From Pseudomonadota bacterium (GTDB taxonomy: Bacteria > Pseudomonadota > Gammaproteobacteria > Steroidobacterales > Steroidobacteraceae), in NCBI GenBank assembly GCA_021807675.1, contig JAKBCR010000023.1:1-33118 (forward strand): a stretch of 33,118 nt of DNA. The letters run 5' to 3'. Numbering within the stretch: the stretch's first letter is position 1; each line of letters opens with the position of its first letter. Positions 32,811 through 33,118 of the stretch are shown here, one piece after another. Both the position numbers and the translations under genes were made by a program. The notes under the pieces were generated by a model. It searched no databases, had not been told where the DNA came from, and saw only the letters and a program-made list of their open reading frames with translations.

Positions 32811-32951
32811 ATGGCGCGGGCACCCGCAGGCCTCACTTTTCCATCCATGCAACGCTTTCTCATAGGACTCACGCTCACTCTGCTGCTCATCGTATCGGTC
32901 GGTATCGGTATCGCCGTGGCCCGATGGCCGGAGTGGCGGCACTTCTTTTGA
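32811..32951 (+). CDS. Uncharacterised 46-residue membrane peptide divergent from glgA
   Basis: The ATG at 32811 has an ideal GGAGG at 32800-32804. The frame encodes a short polar lead (MARAPAGLTFPS), then a second Met and one long hydrophobic helix (about residues 17-37, LIGLTLTLLLIVSVGIGIAV) ending in RWPEWRHFF. A shorter product could start at 32847, but that ATG has no ribosome-binding site. It looks like a single-pass membrane peptide. I do not recognise a family. The stop TGA at 32949-32951 overlaps the first base of the composite repeat. GCGGG-CA-CCCGC at 32816-32827 can form a small hairpin just after the start. The coding call is plausible but not proven, since the Shine-Dalgarno could serve glgA only. 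Confidence 0.5.
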   Translation: MARAPAGLTFPSMQRFLIGLTLTLLLIVSVGIGIAVARWPEWRHFF

Positions 32952-33118
32952 GGCGCTGGATCCGGGCATCCTGCGCGATCGACGCGCGACTCGGTCAAAA
33001 AGCGCGGTATTTTGCCCGAGGCTCCGCCGCCGGCGGCGGAGCACATTGCGCTGCGCAATCCTGCTTCGCGCAAGCCCGGGGTGTCCATCCATGGACACCC
33101 GCTCGGCGGAGCGAAGCG
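32951..33118. repeat. Composite palindromic repeat, copy 2 (runs off the window)
   Basis: This is the second copy of the element at 29258-29434, in the same orientation, truncated by the end of the window. The 5' nested hairpin is degraded: GCGC outer stem at 32953-32956/32984-32987, inner CGGGCA/TGCGCG with one mismatch. The A/T-tract stem has substitutions. The remaining GC palindrome (perfect over 22 bases here, with one mismatch in copy 1), ATTGCG-CTG-CGCAAT and the GGGTGTCCAT inverted repeat are almost identical to copy 1. The start coincides with the stop codon of the small membrane peptide gene. Confidence 0.75.

Noticed and set aside
32790-33098. N-terminal extension of glgA by 103 codons through the repeat
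   Set aside because: The extension translates the composite repeat. GT5 enzymes start at the MSLSICLLAAEVAP position, and GGAGG lies 5 bases before that ATG.

Overview
This is a GC-rich chromosomal segment of about 33 kb, probably from a gammaproteobacterium of the Xanthomonadales/Nevskiales/Steroidobacterales grade. The phylum-level guess rests on the PrkA-YeaH-SpoVR trio, a full kdpFABC-DE operon with a KdpF of E. coli length, and the general gene style. The exact lineage is inference. I see no rRNA, tRNA, CRISPR array, prophage or transposase.

Layout. (1) 589-8815, plus strand: a high-affinity potassium uptake operon, with an uncharacterised 30-residue membrane peptide, kdpF, kdpA, kdpB, kdpC, a structured gap, then the sensor kinase kdpD and response regulator kdpE. 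(2) 8816-9335: a gap with a possible decayed small gene. (3) 14532-9336, minus strand: a four-gene signalling operon encoding a large TonB-type protein with a receiver-like cytoplasmic domain, a membrane-bound CheA-like Hpt kinase, a CheY-like regulator and a CheX-like phosphatase. (4) 15162-19797, plus strand: prkA, yeaH and spoVR, a stress and stationary-phase module. (5) 20114-22162: an EF-G2-type translational GTPase paralogue. (6) 23409-22194, minus strand: a secreted protein of unknown function and a DUF192 protein. (7) 23600-32789: glycogen and maltodextrin metabolism, with glgP, glgC, a GH57 amylase-like enzyme, malQ and a small LEA-type-2 lipoprotein on the plus strand, and glgA facing them on the minus strand. 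A 46-residue membrane peptide is divergent from glgA.

The most unusual material is non-coding. Two leaders of about 88 nt, in front of kdpD and spoVR, share the same three-hairpin architecture with compensatory base changes. Both end with the start codon inside the last hairpin and lack a Shine-Dalgarno sequence. Separately, a nested hairpin with a shared GGCATCCTG core follows three stop codons, and in two of these places it opens a composite repeat of about 167 bp made of consecutive palindromes. The two long repeats are in direct orientation and bracket malQ, the lipoprotein gene, glgA and the small peptide gene. The TonB/Hpt-kinase/CheY/CheX operon is the best candidate for a poorly described protein system.
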